Part shown: positions 16,934 to 26,007 of the stretch, piece after piece
How the letters are laid out: each line of letters opens with the position of its first letter
Position numbering within the stretch: the stretch's first letter is position 1
Source of the DNA: Casimicrobium huifangae
GTDB taxonomy: Bacteria; Pseudomonadota; Gammaproteobacteria; Burkholderiales; Casimicrobiaceae
Assembly: GCF_009746125.1 (NCBI RefSeq)
Contig: NZ_CP041352.1
Location: 2,278,436-2,342,435, forward strand
Reading direction: 5' to 3'
DNA: 64,000 nucleotides
The notes under the pieces: model-generated
Database searches by the model: none
What the model was told of the DNA's origin: nothing
The model's input: the letters and a program-made list of their open reading frames with translations, nothing else
Program-made: the position numbers and the translations under genes

Positions 16934-18106
16934 TTACTTGAGCCCTCTGCCTTTACGGGGGGAAGGCCCCGCGTGTTTGCGAATGGTGTCGCGAGCGACG
17001 CCCGTCATTTGGCTGATCTGCATATGCGTATGTCGCCCCGCCTTGGCCAGCGCAATCGCGAGGTTGAGGCGTTCTGCCTTGCTCAAGGCTTCCTGACGCT
17101 GACCCAGGGCTGATCCGATCAACTGTTCCAGCGGCGCCATCTGTAAGGCATGGCCGCGACGCAAAGCGTTGATGCTGCGCTCCACGTCTGAGAGAGACTG
17201 TCCCTGCAACCCAGCAGCCAGGACATCGATCCAGGACGCGAATAAGGTCAGATCGTCGCCGAGGAATCGCTGGATGGCCGTTGCAATCGCCGCAGCATCC
17301 GGTGCATCGAACTTGAGGACCAGATCGAAACGTCGCCACAAAGCTGGATCAACCAGTTCCGGGTGGTTGGTGGCAGCCAGCAGCAGGCCGGTATCGGGCC
17401 ACTGATCGACTTCCTGGAGCATGACGGTAACCAGGCGCTTCAGTTCGCCAATATCCGACTCGTCGCTGCGCCGCTTGGCGATGGCATCGATCTCGTCGAG
17501 TAGCAGAACGGCAGCGTGTTGTTTGGCATGATCCAAGGCTGCCCGCAGGTTGTTGCCCGTCTTGCCGAGCAGGCTACTCATAACCGCCGTCAGGTCGAGT
17601 ACCCACAGAGGTTTGCCTAAAGCGCTGGCAATCCAGCGGGCCGAGAGTGTCTTGCCGACACCGGGAGGGCCTACCAGGATGGCTGAACGGGTCGGGCTAA
17701 TGCCACGGGCGGCCAACCGCTCACGTTCCTGTCGTTCGCGAATGATGGCACCGATGGCGTCATGAACACTGCCGGGAAGAATCGGTGGAGGCAATCCGAC
17801 GCGGTCATCGAAGACCCGGATCAGCGCCAAACGGGAATCGCCGTCGACGGGTAGCGGTGCCTCGCCGGCGTCCGTTATCGGTGCGCCACGACGCAGGATG
17901 GCGTTACCTGCCGAGCGGGTCTGGGATGCTTTCAGGGACTGATCGAGAAGCGAAGCCAGTTCGGGGCGTTGTTGGCGGTATTTCCGGATGAGCCGCGCCA
18001 GCAGCAGACGGGTATCCTCTTGCGCATCTGAGGCGGCAAGGCGGGCTAAATTGGCGAAATCAATTTCAAGATCGTCAATCTCGCCTTTGTTTGTTTTTGT
18101 TCCCAC
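16934..18106 (-). CDS. ietA: AAA family ATPase (IetA-like)
   Basis: This 390-residue AAA+ protein has Walker A (VGPPGVGKTLSARWIA), Walker B (AVLLLDEIDAIAKRRSD), a sensor-1 stretch (LLLAATNHPELVD) and an arginine-finger-like WRRFD. The C-terminal 30 residues (HMQISQMTGVARDTIRKH) look like a helix-turn-helix, so the protein may also bind DNA. The start is GTG at 18106, with AAGG seven bases upstream. It is first in a run ietA-ietS-tnpS-tnpA. In the known pair the ATPase restrains or activates the protease. Its putative DNA-binding tail and the tandem repeats in the promoter suggest autoregulation, which is inference. Confidence 0.82.
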   Translation of the reverse strand: MGTKTNKGEIDDLEIDFANLARLAASDAQEDTRLLLARLIRKYRQQRPELASLLDQSLKASQTRSAGNAILRRGAPITDAGEAPLPVDGDSRLALIRVFDDRVGLPPPILPGSVHDAIGAIIRERQERERLAARGISPTRSAILVGPPGVGKTLSARWIASALGKPLWVLDLTAVMSSLLGKTGNNLRAALDHAKQHAAVLLLDEIDAIAKRRSDESDIGELKRLVTVMLQEVDQWPDTGLLLAATNHPELVDPALWRRFDLVLKFDAPDAAAIATAIQRFLGDDLTLFASWIDVLAAGLQGQSLSDVERSINALRRGHALQMAPLEQLIGSALGQRQEALSKAERLNLAIALAKAGRHTHMQISQMTGVARDTIRKHAGPSPRKGRGLK

Positions 18107-18127
18107 AAAATTGCCTTATATGGTGCA

Positions 18128-18171
18128 GAATTTTATGGCGAATTTTATGGCGAAAATACATATTTGGTCAA
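18128..18171 (-). promoter_or_regulatory. Putative ietA promoter with 12-bp tandem repeats
   Basis: On the minus strand TTGACC (18166-18171) and TAAAAT (18142-18147) are 18 bases apart, a credible sigma70 promoter. The -10 lies inside one of two adjacent identical 12-bp repeats (gaattttatggc, 18128-18139 and 18140-18151, read on the plus strand). This is a likely operator for the IetA C-terminal helix-turn-helix. Confidence 0.5.
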
Positions 18172-18208
18172 TAAATTGATTGCTCGCCACATGGTCAAGA
18201 TTGCGTTG

Positions 18209-18535
18209 TTAACAACTTTTTCTGCCAGCGTGGCAAGTTGTGCCGTCCGTGTGTGTCAATGCCTGAACACAAGGATCGACGCTCTGCTGGCACCGATCTG
18301 GCTGGACCGCGAGGCTCGTAAGTACGTCACGTGCCGATGTGCTGAGCTTGCCGGTGGTCAGCACGTCACCGCGCCGCTCCGACATGCAGTCTTTCGCGCC
18401 GACGGTCCGCACCTTGACGCCAGCGCATCCAGCACAGAGCGCCGCGATGGCGAGCAACCACAAGTACCTGACGAGGCGCCCACGCCTGTCGAGCAGGCCC
18501 GCGCAGGTCCACGGAGGCCTTTCCAGGTACCTCAT
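18209..18535 (-). pseudogene. Truncated lipoprotein gene at end of efflux operon
   Basis: The start overlaps the stop of the outer-membrane efflux gene by 4 bases, showing it was the next gene of the same operon. The N-terminus has a hydrophobic stretch and lipobox (LAIAALCAGCAGVKV), so it should be a lipoprotein. Only about 100 residues remain, and the last 20 (after about CVQALTHTDG) look like read-through into transposon sequence. N-termini of this kind occur on envelope-anchored alpha/beta hydrolases, but the catalytic part is missing, so the family is a guess. The gene marks the junction where the efflux cassette was joined next to ietA. Confidence 0.55.
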
Positions 18536-20049
18536 TGCGTCGTATCTTCTTCCCGCAATGGCGCATTGCCGATTGCCTTGTTGACGGTCACATAGCGCGT
18601 GTTCAAACGACCTTCGCTACTAACCAGATCGCGACGCGCTTGCAGATAGCTGCGCTGCGCGTCGAGCACAGCGGTGAAATCACTGATTCCGCCGTCGTAG
18701 CGCGCCTGGGCAAGCCGGTAGGCATCGCCGGCCGCGTCGCTGCGGGCTTTGAGTTCCTGAGCCTGCTGTTGTTCGGCGCGGTAGGCGGACAGCGCATCGT
18801 CGATCTCCTGCCAGGCTTTCAGCACGGTTTTCTGGTAATTCACCGCCGCTTCCTGTTGTTGCAGCTCGCGCAATTGCACGGTGGCTGTGCGCCGGCCATG
18901 ATCGAAGATCGGCAGGTTGAGGCTGGGGCCGATCGACCAGGTGCGACTGCCCCAGTCGGAGAATTCGCCACTTAGGTAGGACTCGAACCCGAATTTGGCA
19001 CCAAGCCGGATGCTGGGATACAGATTGGCCTTGGCAATGCCGATGTTGGCGGTGGCGCCGTGCAGGTGCGCTTCGGCGGTGCGGATGTCGGGGCGGCGCA
19101 GCGCCACTTCCGATGGCAGACCGAGGGCGAGGTCGGGCAGCGCAGTCCTGGCGCCGGCATCGCGTGGCACCAGTTCGGCTTGCAGCGCACCCGGGCGCTC
19201 GCCCAGCAGCAGGGCGATCTGGTTGGCGCTGGCGGCTTCCTGTGCCAGCAGCGGCGGCAACTGCGCCTTCAGCGCGGCCAGTTCGGCGCGCTGGCGTTGC
19301 AAGTCGGTGTGATCGAGAACGCCGCCCTCGACACGCGCCTGCAACAGCCCGGCGCGCTCTTCCAGCGCGGCGATATCCTCGCGCATCAAGCGAATCTGCC
19401 GCTGGGCGGTGCGCAGCTCAAAGTAGTTGCGCGCCACGTCGCTGGCCAGGCTGAGGCGGGCCTGGTCGAGCAGTGCAGCCTGCTGGCCGACATCGGCGTC
19501 GGCGGCTTCCACCGAGCGGCGTACGCGGCCCCACAAATCCAGCTCCCACGAAGCGTCGAAACCCGCCTGGTACAGCGTGAACGGCTCGGCCAGCAGCTCG
19601 GTGAGGCGGGGGTCGGCCCCCATGATGCCGAGCATGCGCGTGCTGGCACCGCTCTCGCTCTGGCGCTGGCGGGTGGCGCTGCCGCTGGCGTTGACTTCCG
19701 GCCCGCGCTGCGCGGCCACCGTGCTGCGCTGCGCGCGTGCCTGGGCGAAGTGCAGCGCGGCCGTCTGCAGGTCCGGGCTGGCAGCGAAAGCACGGCGCTG
19801 CAAGGCATTGAGGGTTGCGTCGTCGAAGGCCTGCCACCATATTGCTGGCAATGCCTGGGTAGCTTCGCCCGGGATGCGCAGCGAGGCATCGCCGCTGCGC
19901 CAGCTCGTCCAGTCATCCGGTGCTGCGGGCGTGGGCCTGACGAAATCCGGCCCGACGGCACAACCGGTCAAGGCCAGGGCCAGGGCGAGTGCGGAGGCCG
20001 CCAAGCCGAAGTGCCGTGGTTGAAGAGGGGAGTGTTGGAGGTCAAACAT
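18532..20049 (-). CDS. Outer-membrane efflux lipoprotein, NodT/OprM family
   Basis: This 505-residue TolC-type channel subunit has a signal peptide and lipobox (ALALTGCAVGPDFVRP). The N-terminal family signature CAVGPDFVRPTPAAPDDW and two outer-membrane efflux repeats with long helices (for example YFELRTAQRQIRLMREDIAA and ARYDGGISDFTAVLDAQRSY) are present. It would form the exit duct for the ABC exporter encoded immediately upstream. The gap to the permease stop is 14 bases. Finding a channel gene directly attached to an ABC-2/HlyD set suggests a self-contained tripartite exporter. The substrate is unknown. Confidence 0.92.
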   Translation of the reverse strand: MFDLQHSPLQPRHFGLAASALALALALTGCAVGPDFVRPTPAAPDDWTSWRSGDASLRIPGEATQALPAIWWQAFDDATLNALQRRAFAASPDLQTAALHFAQARAQRSTVAAQRGPEVNASGSATRQRQSESGASTRMLGIMGADPRLTELLAEPFTLYQAGFDASWELDLWGRVRRSVEAADADVGQQAALLDQARLSLASDVARNYFELRTAQRQIRLMREDIAALEERAGLLQARVEGGVLDHTDLQRQRAELAALKAQLPPLLAQEAASANQIALLLGERPGALQAELVPRDAGARTALPDLALGLPSEVALRRPDIRTAEAHLHGATANIGIAKANLYPSIRLGAKFGFESYLSGEFSDWGSRTWSIGPSLNLPIFDHGRRTATVQLRELQQQEAAVNYQKTVLKAWQEIDDALSAYRAEQQQAQELKARSDAAGDAYRLAQARYDGGISDFTAVLDAQRSYLQARRDLVSSEGRLNTRYVTVNKAIGNAPLREEDTTQ

Positions 20050-20063
20050 GCGGATACCTACGA

Positions 20064-21179
20064 TCAGGAAAGCCGGTTGCGGAACAGCCAGGCCGCCAGC
20101 GGCAGCGTGGTGGCGGCCAGCACCAGCAGGGGGATGAATTGGCGCCAGATATCGATGAGGCCTGCGCCTTCGAGATAGACGCGGCGCACGATGTCCATGC
20201 CGAAGCGCAGCGGATTGGCGTAGGTGGCAAGCTGCAGCACCTCAGGCATGTTGCGCACCGGCGTGAACAGGCCGGAGAGCAGCATCAGCGGCATGATCAG
20301 CAGGAAGGTGTAGAGCATCGCCTGTTGCATGGTCAGCGACAGGGCGGATATCGACAGGCCCACGCCAACGGACGCGACGGTGAAGACGATCAGCCCGAAG
20401 TAGAGCAGCCCCACCGAGCCCTGCATCGGGATCTCGAACCAGAAACGGATGATCAGGAAGATGATGGTGGACTGCAGCAGTCCGATCAGGATGGAAGGCA
20501 GCGCCTTGCCGATCAGGATCTGCATCGGGGTGAGCGGCGTCACCAGCAACTGGTCGAAGGTGCCTTGCTCGCGTTCGCGCGCCACCGACAGCGCCGCCAG
20601 CAGCAGGGTCTGCAACATGCTCAGCGCGGCAATCAGTCCAGGCATCATGTTCCAGCGTGACTCCAGGTTGGGGTTGAACCAGGCGCGCCGTTCCACGCGA
20701 ATGCCTGGGGCACCGGTGCCCAGCGAGGCATTGTAGGCGGCCACGATGGCGCCGACGTGGCTGGCGGCCGAACCCGCCGTCGAGGAGTTGCGCCCGTCCA
20801 GAATGAGCTGCAGGGGCGCGGGCTGGCCAGAACCCAGCCGTGCCGCGAAGTCCGGCGGAATACTGAGCACCAGCAAGGCCTTTTCTGCATCGACCATCTC
20901 GGCGATCTGCCGCGGCGAGGTGAGCGTGGCGGCGCGCACGAACACGCCGGTGCCATCGATCCGCGCCAGCAGCTCGGTCGACGCCGCACTGCGGCTTTGA
21001 TCCAGCACGGCATAAGGCACGTGCGTGAGGTCGTAAGTGGCGCCATAGCCATATAGCAGGGCTTGCAGGAAGGCCGGGGCAATCAGCAGCGCACGGCTGG
21101 CCGGCTCCTTGATGAGTGCAAGGAGCTCTTTGCGCACCAAGGCGATGATCTGGGTGAATGTGACAATGAAGGAAGCCAT
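20064..21179 (-). CDS. ABC-2 type transporter permease (YbhR/YbhS-like), second
   Basis: This 371-residue permease has one N-terminal membrane helix (about 23-43), a large periplasmic domain (about 45-180) and five further helices in the C-terminal half, the usual ABC-2 layout. The conserved REREQGTFDQLLVTPLTP segment before the helices is the family signature. The start is the ATG at 21179 (MASFIVTFTQIIALVRKEL). The frame extends further upstream only as overlap with the other permease. It pairs with the gene at 21185, the two giving a heterodimeric pore. Spacing of 5 bases implies one transcript. Confidence 0.9.
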   Translation of the reverse strand: MASFIVTFTQIIALVRKELLALIKEPASRALLIAPAFLQALLYGYGATYDLTHVPYAVLDQSRSAASTELLARIDGTGVFVRAATLTSPRQIAEMVDAEKALLVLSIPPDFAARLGSGQPAPLQLILDGRNSSTAGSAASHVGAIVAAYNASLGTGAPGIRVERRAWFNPNLESRWNMMPGLIAALSMLQTLLLAALSVAREREQGTFDQLLVTPLTPMQILIGKALPSILIGLLQSTIIFLIIRFWFEIPMQGSVGLLYFGLIVFTVASVGVGLSISALSLTMQQAMLYTFLLIMPLMLLSGLFTPVRNMPEVLQLATYANPLRFGMDIVRRVYLEGAGLIDIWRQFIPLLVLAATTLPLAAWLFRNRLS

Positions 21180-21184
21180 GGCTG

Positions 21185-22315
21185 TCAGTCCAGTGACTTG
21201 CGCAGCGTGCGCTGTGTGGCGAACACCAGCACCACGGCGTAGAGGGAAAGGATGGCGACGCTGCGCAGGATGGTCGGCCCATGGTCGCCCGCCAGGAACA
21301 GCGTCTTGATCAGGCCCATGAAATGCGTGGCGGGCAGTAGTTGCGCTACGACCTGGATGACCAGCGGGACGTTGCGCAGGTCGAACACGAAGCCGGAGAG
21401 CATCATGGCCGGCATGAAGCTGACCAGCATGGCCAGCTGGCTGGCCTCGAACTGGTTGCGCGTCTTGCCGGAAATGAACAGCCCCAGCAGCAGCGAGACG
21501 AGCAGGTAAAGCATCGAGGCCAGGCACAGGATGGGCAGGGAGCCGCGCAGTGGCACCTCGAACAGGAAGCGCGCCGCCAGCAGGCACAGCACCAGGTCGA
21601 TGGCACCGACCACCAGGTACGGCGCCAGCTTGGCGAAGATGAGTTCCAGCGGCCGCACGGGTGTGACGAACAGCGACTCCAGCGTGCCGCGCTCCCATTC
21701 GCGCGCGATCAGCAGCGACGTGAGGAAGGCGCCGATCAGCGTTAGCACCAGAACGATCAGTCCGGGCACCAGATACCAGCTGCTGTTGCCGGTTTCGTTG
21801 AACCACATGCGCTGCACCACCTCCACGCGCCCCAGCGCGGGTGGCTTGTTACCAGCACGGTCAACCTGCTTTTGCGCCCAAGTAGCGATGGCGCTGTTGA
21901 CGTAGCCCTCCACGGTCTGCGCGGTGGTCGAGTTGACGCCGTTGAGCACCAGCTGGATGCGGGCATCGCCTGCTGCGAGCCGGCGCGAGAAGTCCTGCGG
22001 CACGCGCACGATGGCGTCCACCTCGCCTGCGCGCAGCAAGCGCTCGGCTTCGGTCATGTGTGTGACCCACACCGGTGAGAGGTAGATCGTTCCCTGGAAA
22101 CCCGCGACCGCCGCGCGCGCATCGGGCGCGCTGTCTTCCAGCACCACCGCGACCGGCGCGTTCTTCACATCGAAAGACAGGCCGTAGCCGAACAGCAGAA
22201 TCAGCGCAATCGGCAGCAGCAGTCCCACCGCCAGGTTGCTCTTGTCGCGCAGCATCTGGCGCACTTCCTTGCGCAGCAGGGCGATGAAACGCCGCATGAA
22301 CTCCGGATGCCTCAT
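21185..22315 (-). CDS. ABC-2 type transporter permease (YbhS/YbhR-like), first
   Basis: This 376-residue ABC-2 permease begins MRHPEFMRRFIALLRKEVRQ. A membrane helix at about 25-45 is followed by a periplasmic domain and five C-terminal helices. The family segment AREWERGTLESLFVTPVRP is present. A second ATG six residues in (MRRFIALL) is an alternative start. The first start overlaps the end of the ATPase gene by 4 bases (ATGA), supporting it. It would combine with its paralogue at 20064 and the double ATPase to export a hydrophobic or toxic compound, by analogy with YbhFSR. Confidence 0.9.
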   Translation of the reverse strand: MRHPEFMRRFIALLRKEVRQMLRDKSNLAVGLLLPIALILLFGYGLSFDVKNAPVAVVLEDSAPDARAAVAGFQGTIYLSPVWVTHMTEAERLLRAGEVDAIVRVPQDFSRRLAAGDARIQLVLNGVNSTTAQTVEGYVNSAIATWAQKQVDRAGNKPPALGRVEVVQRMWFNETGNSSWYLVPGLIVLVLTLIGAFLTSLLIAREWERGTLESLFVTPVRPLELIFAKLAPYLVVGAIDLVLCLLAARFLFEVPLRGSLPILCLASMLYLLVSLLLGLFISGKTRNQFEASQLAMLVSFMPAMMLSGFVFDLRNVPLVIQVVAQLLPATHFMGLIKTLFLAGDHGPTILRSVAILSLYAVVLVFATQRTLRKSLD

Positions 22316-24111
22316 GCGCGGCCTCCCGGGTTCCTGTCCCGGCCGTCGGCGCGACCCTGCTCGACGATGGAAATGAAGGCGCTGTTCATGTCGGTGCCGC
22401 CGTCACCGCCTGCCTGCTCGCGCACCGCCTGCGGCGTGCCAAGCGCCAGCACCTTGCCGGCATCCTGGATGGCGATGCGGTCGCAATACTCGGCCTCTTC
22501 CATGAAGTGCGTGGTGACGATGACCGTCACCCCCGCCTGGGCGAGCGCGGTGATGGTGCGCCAGAAGGCGCGCCGCGCCAGCGGGTCGATGCCGCTGGTG
22601 GGCTCATCGAGGAACAGGATGTCTGGCTCGTGCAGCAGGCCGGTGGCCATGGCCAGGCGCTGCTTGTAGCCACCTGGCAGCAGGCCGCTGATGGCGGTGG
22701 GCTCCAGGCCGAACTGGGCGAGCGTGGCCGCCACTCGCGTGCGCAGCGCCTGGCCGCGCAGCCCATAGGCACCGCCGAAAAATTCCAGGTTCTCGCGCAC
22801 CGTCAGGTTGCCGTAGAGCGCGAACTTTTGCGACACGTAGCCGATGCGCGCCCGTGCCTGGGCGCGCGCCGTGCGCAGATTCATGCCGGCCACTTCCAAA
22901 TGCCCGCTGCTGGCCGGCAGCAGACCGCAGAGCATGCGGAAGGTGGTTGTCTTGCCTGCTCCGTTGGGACCGAGCAGACCGAAGATCTCGCCCCGCGCCA
23001 CATCGAAGGAGGTGCTGGCGACAGCGGTGAAGTCGCCAAACGTGCGTACCAGATCGCGCACCACGATCACCGGCCCGTTCCCATTGCCATTCGAGGACAT
23101 CTGCGGGGACGACGTGGGCGCTCCGGGAGACGATGCCGATACCCGGGTCGTCGACTCCGCGCCCTCGGCATGTTGCTGGCGCAGCATCATCATGAAAGCG
23201 TCTTCGAGTTCTTCCGGGCGCGGCTGGTAGTCGATGTCGCCGAGCAGTCCGTCCAGCACGTGGGTTTCCACCTTGGGCTGGCGGATGAACCACACCGCGC
23301 CGCCTTTGGGCACCGCATCGACGATCAATCGATCGGCGTCGATCAATCGTGCCTGCAGGTCGCGGGCGGGCATACCGGACGGTGGCGTGGCCACATAGGT
23401 CACCCCTCGGGCGCGTTCGCGCAGCGCGCCCGGAGCACCTTCGGCGAGCAGCAGGCCTTTGTGCATCACGAACACCTGGGTGCAGCGCTCGGCCTCGTCC
23501 ATGTAGGCGGTGCTGACGATCACGCTCAGCCTTTCGTCATCGACCAGCTGCTGCACGATCTGCCACAGATCGCGGCGCGACAGCGGATCGACGCCCACGC
23601 TGGGCTCGTCCAGCAGCAGCAAGTCCGGCGAGCGCACCAGCGTGCAGGCCAGACCCAGCTTCTGCTTCATGCCGCCCGAGAGCTTGCCGGCCGGACGTGC
23701 GGTAAAGCGCGCCATGTCGGTCATTTCCAGCATGCGCGCGAAGCGCTCGCGGCGCACTGCCTGCGGCACGCCGTGCAGATCGGCGTAGAGGTCCAGATTT
23801 TCCTGCACGCTCAGGTCTTCGTACAGGCCGAAGCGCTGCGGCATGTAGCTGATGCGGTCCTGCACCGTTTGCGGGTCGTGGGCGACGTCGATGCCCAGCA
23901 CGCGCAATGTCCCCGCATCGGGCTTGAGCAGTCCGGCCATCATGCGCATCAAGGTGGTCTTGCCGGCACCGTCCGGGCCGACCAGGGCCGTCAACTCACC
24001 CGCCCGCACCGTCAGCGACAAGCCGCCCACCGCATGCAAGGGACCGCCGCCCGGCGCCTCGAAGGTCTTGCGCAGCCCATCGGCGACGACCGTCGCGCCG
24101 CCATCGCTCAT
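22312..24111 (-). CDS. Double ABC ATPase (YbhF-like)
   Basis: This 599-residue protein has two complete nucleotide-binding domains. The first has Walker A GPDGAGKTTLMRM near residue 45, signature LSGGMKQKLGLA and Walker B LLLLDEPSVGVDP. The second has Walker A GPNGAGKTTTFRM near 385, signature LPGGYKQRLAMA and Walker B ILFLDEPTSGIDP. The linker (about 300-350) is Ser/Gly-rich. One polypeptide can therefore energise the two ABC-2 permeases. It overlaps the genes on both sides by 4 bases. YbhF of Escherichia coli has the same fused arrangement and is linked to drug and cation tolerance. Confidence 0.93.
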   Translation of the reverse strand: MSDGGATVVADGLRKTFEAPGGGPLHAVGGLSLTVRAGELTALVGPDGAGKTTLMRMMAGLLKPDAGTLRVLGIDVAHDPQTVQDRISYMPQRFGLYEDLSVQENLDLYADLHGVPQAVRRERFARMLEMTDMARFTARPAGKLSGGMKQKLGLACTLVRSPDLLLLDEPSVGVDPLSRRDLWQIVQQLVDDERLSVIVSTAYMDEAERCTQVFVMHKGLLLAEGAPGALRERARGVTYVATPPSGMPARDLQARLIDADRLIVDAVPKGGAVWFIRQPKVETHVLDGLLGDIDYQPRPEELEDAFMMMLRQQHAEGAESTTRVSASSPGAPTSSPQMSSNGNGNGPVIVVRDLVRTFGDFTAVASTSFDVARGEIFGLLGPNGAGKTTTFRMLCGLLPASSGHLEVAGMNLRTARAQARARIGYVSQKFALYGNLTVRENLEFFGGAYGLRGQALRTRVAATLAQFGLEPTAISGLLPGGYKQRLAMATGLLHEPDILFLDEPTSGIDPLARRAFWRTITALAQAGVTVIVTTHFMEEAEYCDRIAIQDAGKVLALGTPQAVREQAGGDGGTDMNSAFISIVEQGRADGRDRNPGGRA

Positions 24112-25109
24112 TGCGCGGTGCCCGCTGTCAGGTGGACGGTGGCCGGCTGCCCCAGGCGCAGCACATCCTGCGGGTCATCGACCAGTACGCGCAGCTCGTA
24201 GAGAAGGCTGGTGCGCAACGCTTCAGTCTGTACCGACTTGGGCGTGAACTCGGCCACCGAGGAGATGTAGCCGATCTTGCCCGCGATGGACTGGCCGGGG
24301 GAGCCATCCGTGGTCACACGTGCCGGCATACCGGGTTTGACCCGACCCAGGTCAGGCTCGCCCACATAGACACGCACCCACTTGGGCTGGGTCAGCGCCA
24401 GGGCCAGCACAGGTTTCTGCGGTGTCGCCATGTCGCCGGGTTCGAGCAGGCGCGAACGCACCACGGCGTCTGCCGGCGCCTTGAGTTGGCCTTGAGCGAT
24501 CTGGTGCTGCAGCAAGGCCAGTTGCGCCTGCGCCGCCTTGAGCTGCGCCTCGGCGCCGGCCACGTCCTCTGCGCGCGGTCCCAGTTCTGTCAGACGCAAG
24601 GCTTCTTGTTGATCCGTCAGCTTGGCCTGGACAACCTGCAGATGGCTTTTGGCGCGGTCCAGATCTTGCGCACTGACACCACGCCCCTGCGTGTTGGCGG
24701 CGATGCCTTGCAAACGTTGCAGATCCTGCTCGGCCTGTGCGGCATCGACCTGGGCTGCAGTCACACGGCTCCTGGCCTGGGCGATTTCCTGCGGCCGTGC
24801 ACCATTGCGCAAACGTTGCAGGGTTTGCTGCTGAACACCAATCTGCGCTTGTGCCTGTTCGGCCTGCAAGGCCAGGGTGCGGGTATCCAGCACTCCCAGC
24901 ACGACTCCTGCGTTCACGCGATCGCCTTCCTCGACGCGCAATTCAGCCACACGGCCACTGCCATCGAAGGCCAACGCAATCTGGCGGATGTCCACGTTGC
25001 CGTGCAGCACCAGCGCATCGTCGTGGCCCTGGTTTCGCTGGTGCATCCACGCCCAAGCACCCAAGGCCAACACAACCAGGAGAACAAGGGCAATGAGCGG
25101 TTTTTTCAT
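24108..25109 (-). CDS. HlyD-type periplasmic adaptor (YbhG-like)
   Basis: This 333-residue membrane fusion protein links the inner-membrane ABC exporter to the outer-membrane channel. An N-terminal membrane anchor (MKKPLIALVLLVVLALGAWA) leads to a biotinyl-lipoyl domain (VEEGDRVNAGVVLGVLD), a long alpha hairpin full of Gln/Ala heptads (about 75-200), the second lipoyl half (APADAVVRSRLLEPGD) and a beta-barrel. The ATG at 25109 is chosen because the extension upstream (MRNTSSPHVP...) is polar and covers the intergenic promoter region. It is first in the efflux operon and divergent from the TetR regulator. Confidence 0.92.
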   Translation of the reverse strand: MKKPLIALVLLVVLALGAWAWMHQRNQGHDDALVLHGNVDIRQIALAFDGSGRVAELRVEEGDRVNAGVVLGVLDTRTLALQAEQAQAQIGVQQQTLQRLRNGARPQEIAQARSRVTAAQVDAAQAEQDLQRLQGIAANTQGRGVSAQDLDRAKSHLQVVQAKLTDQQEALRLTELGPRAEDVAGAEAQLKAAQAQLALLQHQIAQGQLKAPADAVVRSRLLEPGDMATPQKPVLALALTQPKWVRVYVGEPDLGRVKPGMPARVTTDGSPGQSIAGKIGYISSVAEFTPKSVQTEALRTSLLYELRVLVDDPQDVLRLGQPATVHLTAGTAQ

Positions 25110-25224
25110 GATGAATATCCAGAAAGGGACATGAGGGGAGGATGTATTGCGCACCAGATATTAAATTGATTTTAAAGTTAATCTATTCGACAATGCAAGC
25201 CTTATCTACTTTGGAAAACAAGGG
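25110..25224. promoter_or_regulatory. Divergent control region between efflux operon and TetR gene
   Basis: This AT-rich gap contains ATTAA and TTAAT arms separated by 13 A/T-rich bases (around 25160-25182), a possible TetR operator. Both genes start within it, so autoregulated divergent control is likely. Exact -35/-10 boxes are not clear to me. Confidence 0.35.
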
Positions 25225-25887
25225 ATGATCAAACCCGCACGCGGACTTCGTTCGGATGGCGAAGCCACAAAAACACGAATACTGGAGGCTGCAGGTGAGC
25301 TGTTCGCCGAAACGGGCTACGCCGAAACGTCCAACAAGGACATCGCCGCCCGGGCGCAGGTGGATCTGGCTTCCATCAACTATCACTTCGGCAACCGCAG
25401 CGGCCTGTACCAGGCCGTATTGGCAGCGGCCCATGGCCAGCTGCTGGGCATGGCCGACCTGCAGCAACTGGTTGGTAGCGAATCGCCACCAGAATCGAAA
25501 TTGCGTGTGCTGATAGAGCAACTGGTCGCGCAGGCCATGCAAGAACCTCAAGCCTGGCAGCTGCGTGTCCTTGCCAGGGAGGTGTTGGCGCCAAGTTCAC
25601 ATCTGCAGGTGCTGTTCCAGGATGAAGCGCTGCCCAAGATGTTGCTCGTCAAACGACTACTCAGCGAGATTACCGGAATACCTGCAGAAGATCCGGCCGT
25701 GACCCGTTGCCTGATGAACGTGATTACCCCCTGCCTGATGCTGCTGGTCGGCGGGCGCACCTTCCCGGGGCCTTTGAAAGAGGTTTTTCAGATGCCTCCC
25801 CAGATGGTTGCCGACCACCTGTTCCACTTCGCCATGGGCGGGCTGGGTGCGATAGCCCGGGAGTACGCTGAACGGGCAAGAGCCTGA
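25225..25887 (+). CDS. TetR-family regulator, CecR-like (DUF1956 C-terminal domain)
   Basis: This 220-residue repressor has its helix-turn-helix at about residues 15-60 (TRILEAAGELFAETGYAETS and DLASINYHFGNRSGLYQAVL). The C-terminal half has the helical ligand-binding domain typical of the CecR/YbiH group. In Escherichia coli CecR controls the ybhGFSR efflux genes. Here the same type of regulator is divergent from the homologous operon, so the function as its repressor is well supported by context. The inducer cannot be told from sequence. Confidence 0.9.
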   Translation: MIKPARGLRSDGEATKTRILEAAGELFAETGYAETSNKDIAARAQVDLASINYHFGNRSGLYQAVLAAAHGQLLGMADLQQLVGSESPPESKLRVLIEQLVAQAMQEPQAWQLRVLAREVLAPSSHLQVLFQDEALPKMLLVKRLLSEITGIPAEDPAVTRCLMNVITPCLMLLVGGRTFPGPLKEVFQMPPQMVADHLFHFAMGGLGAIAREYAERARA

Positions 25888-26007
25888 GGCAATCTTCAGT
25901 TATCTACGATTCGTACTGCTCCAAGGACAAAATTTCAAAAAATCAGCCATCACACTAAATAATCAACCATTATCACGTCTTAGATTTCGTATATTTAAAA
26001 CATTGCG

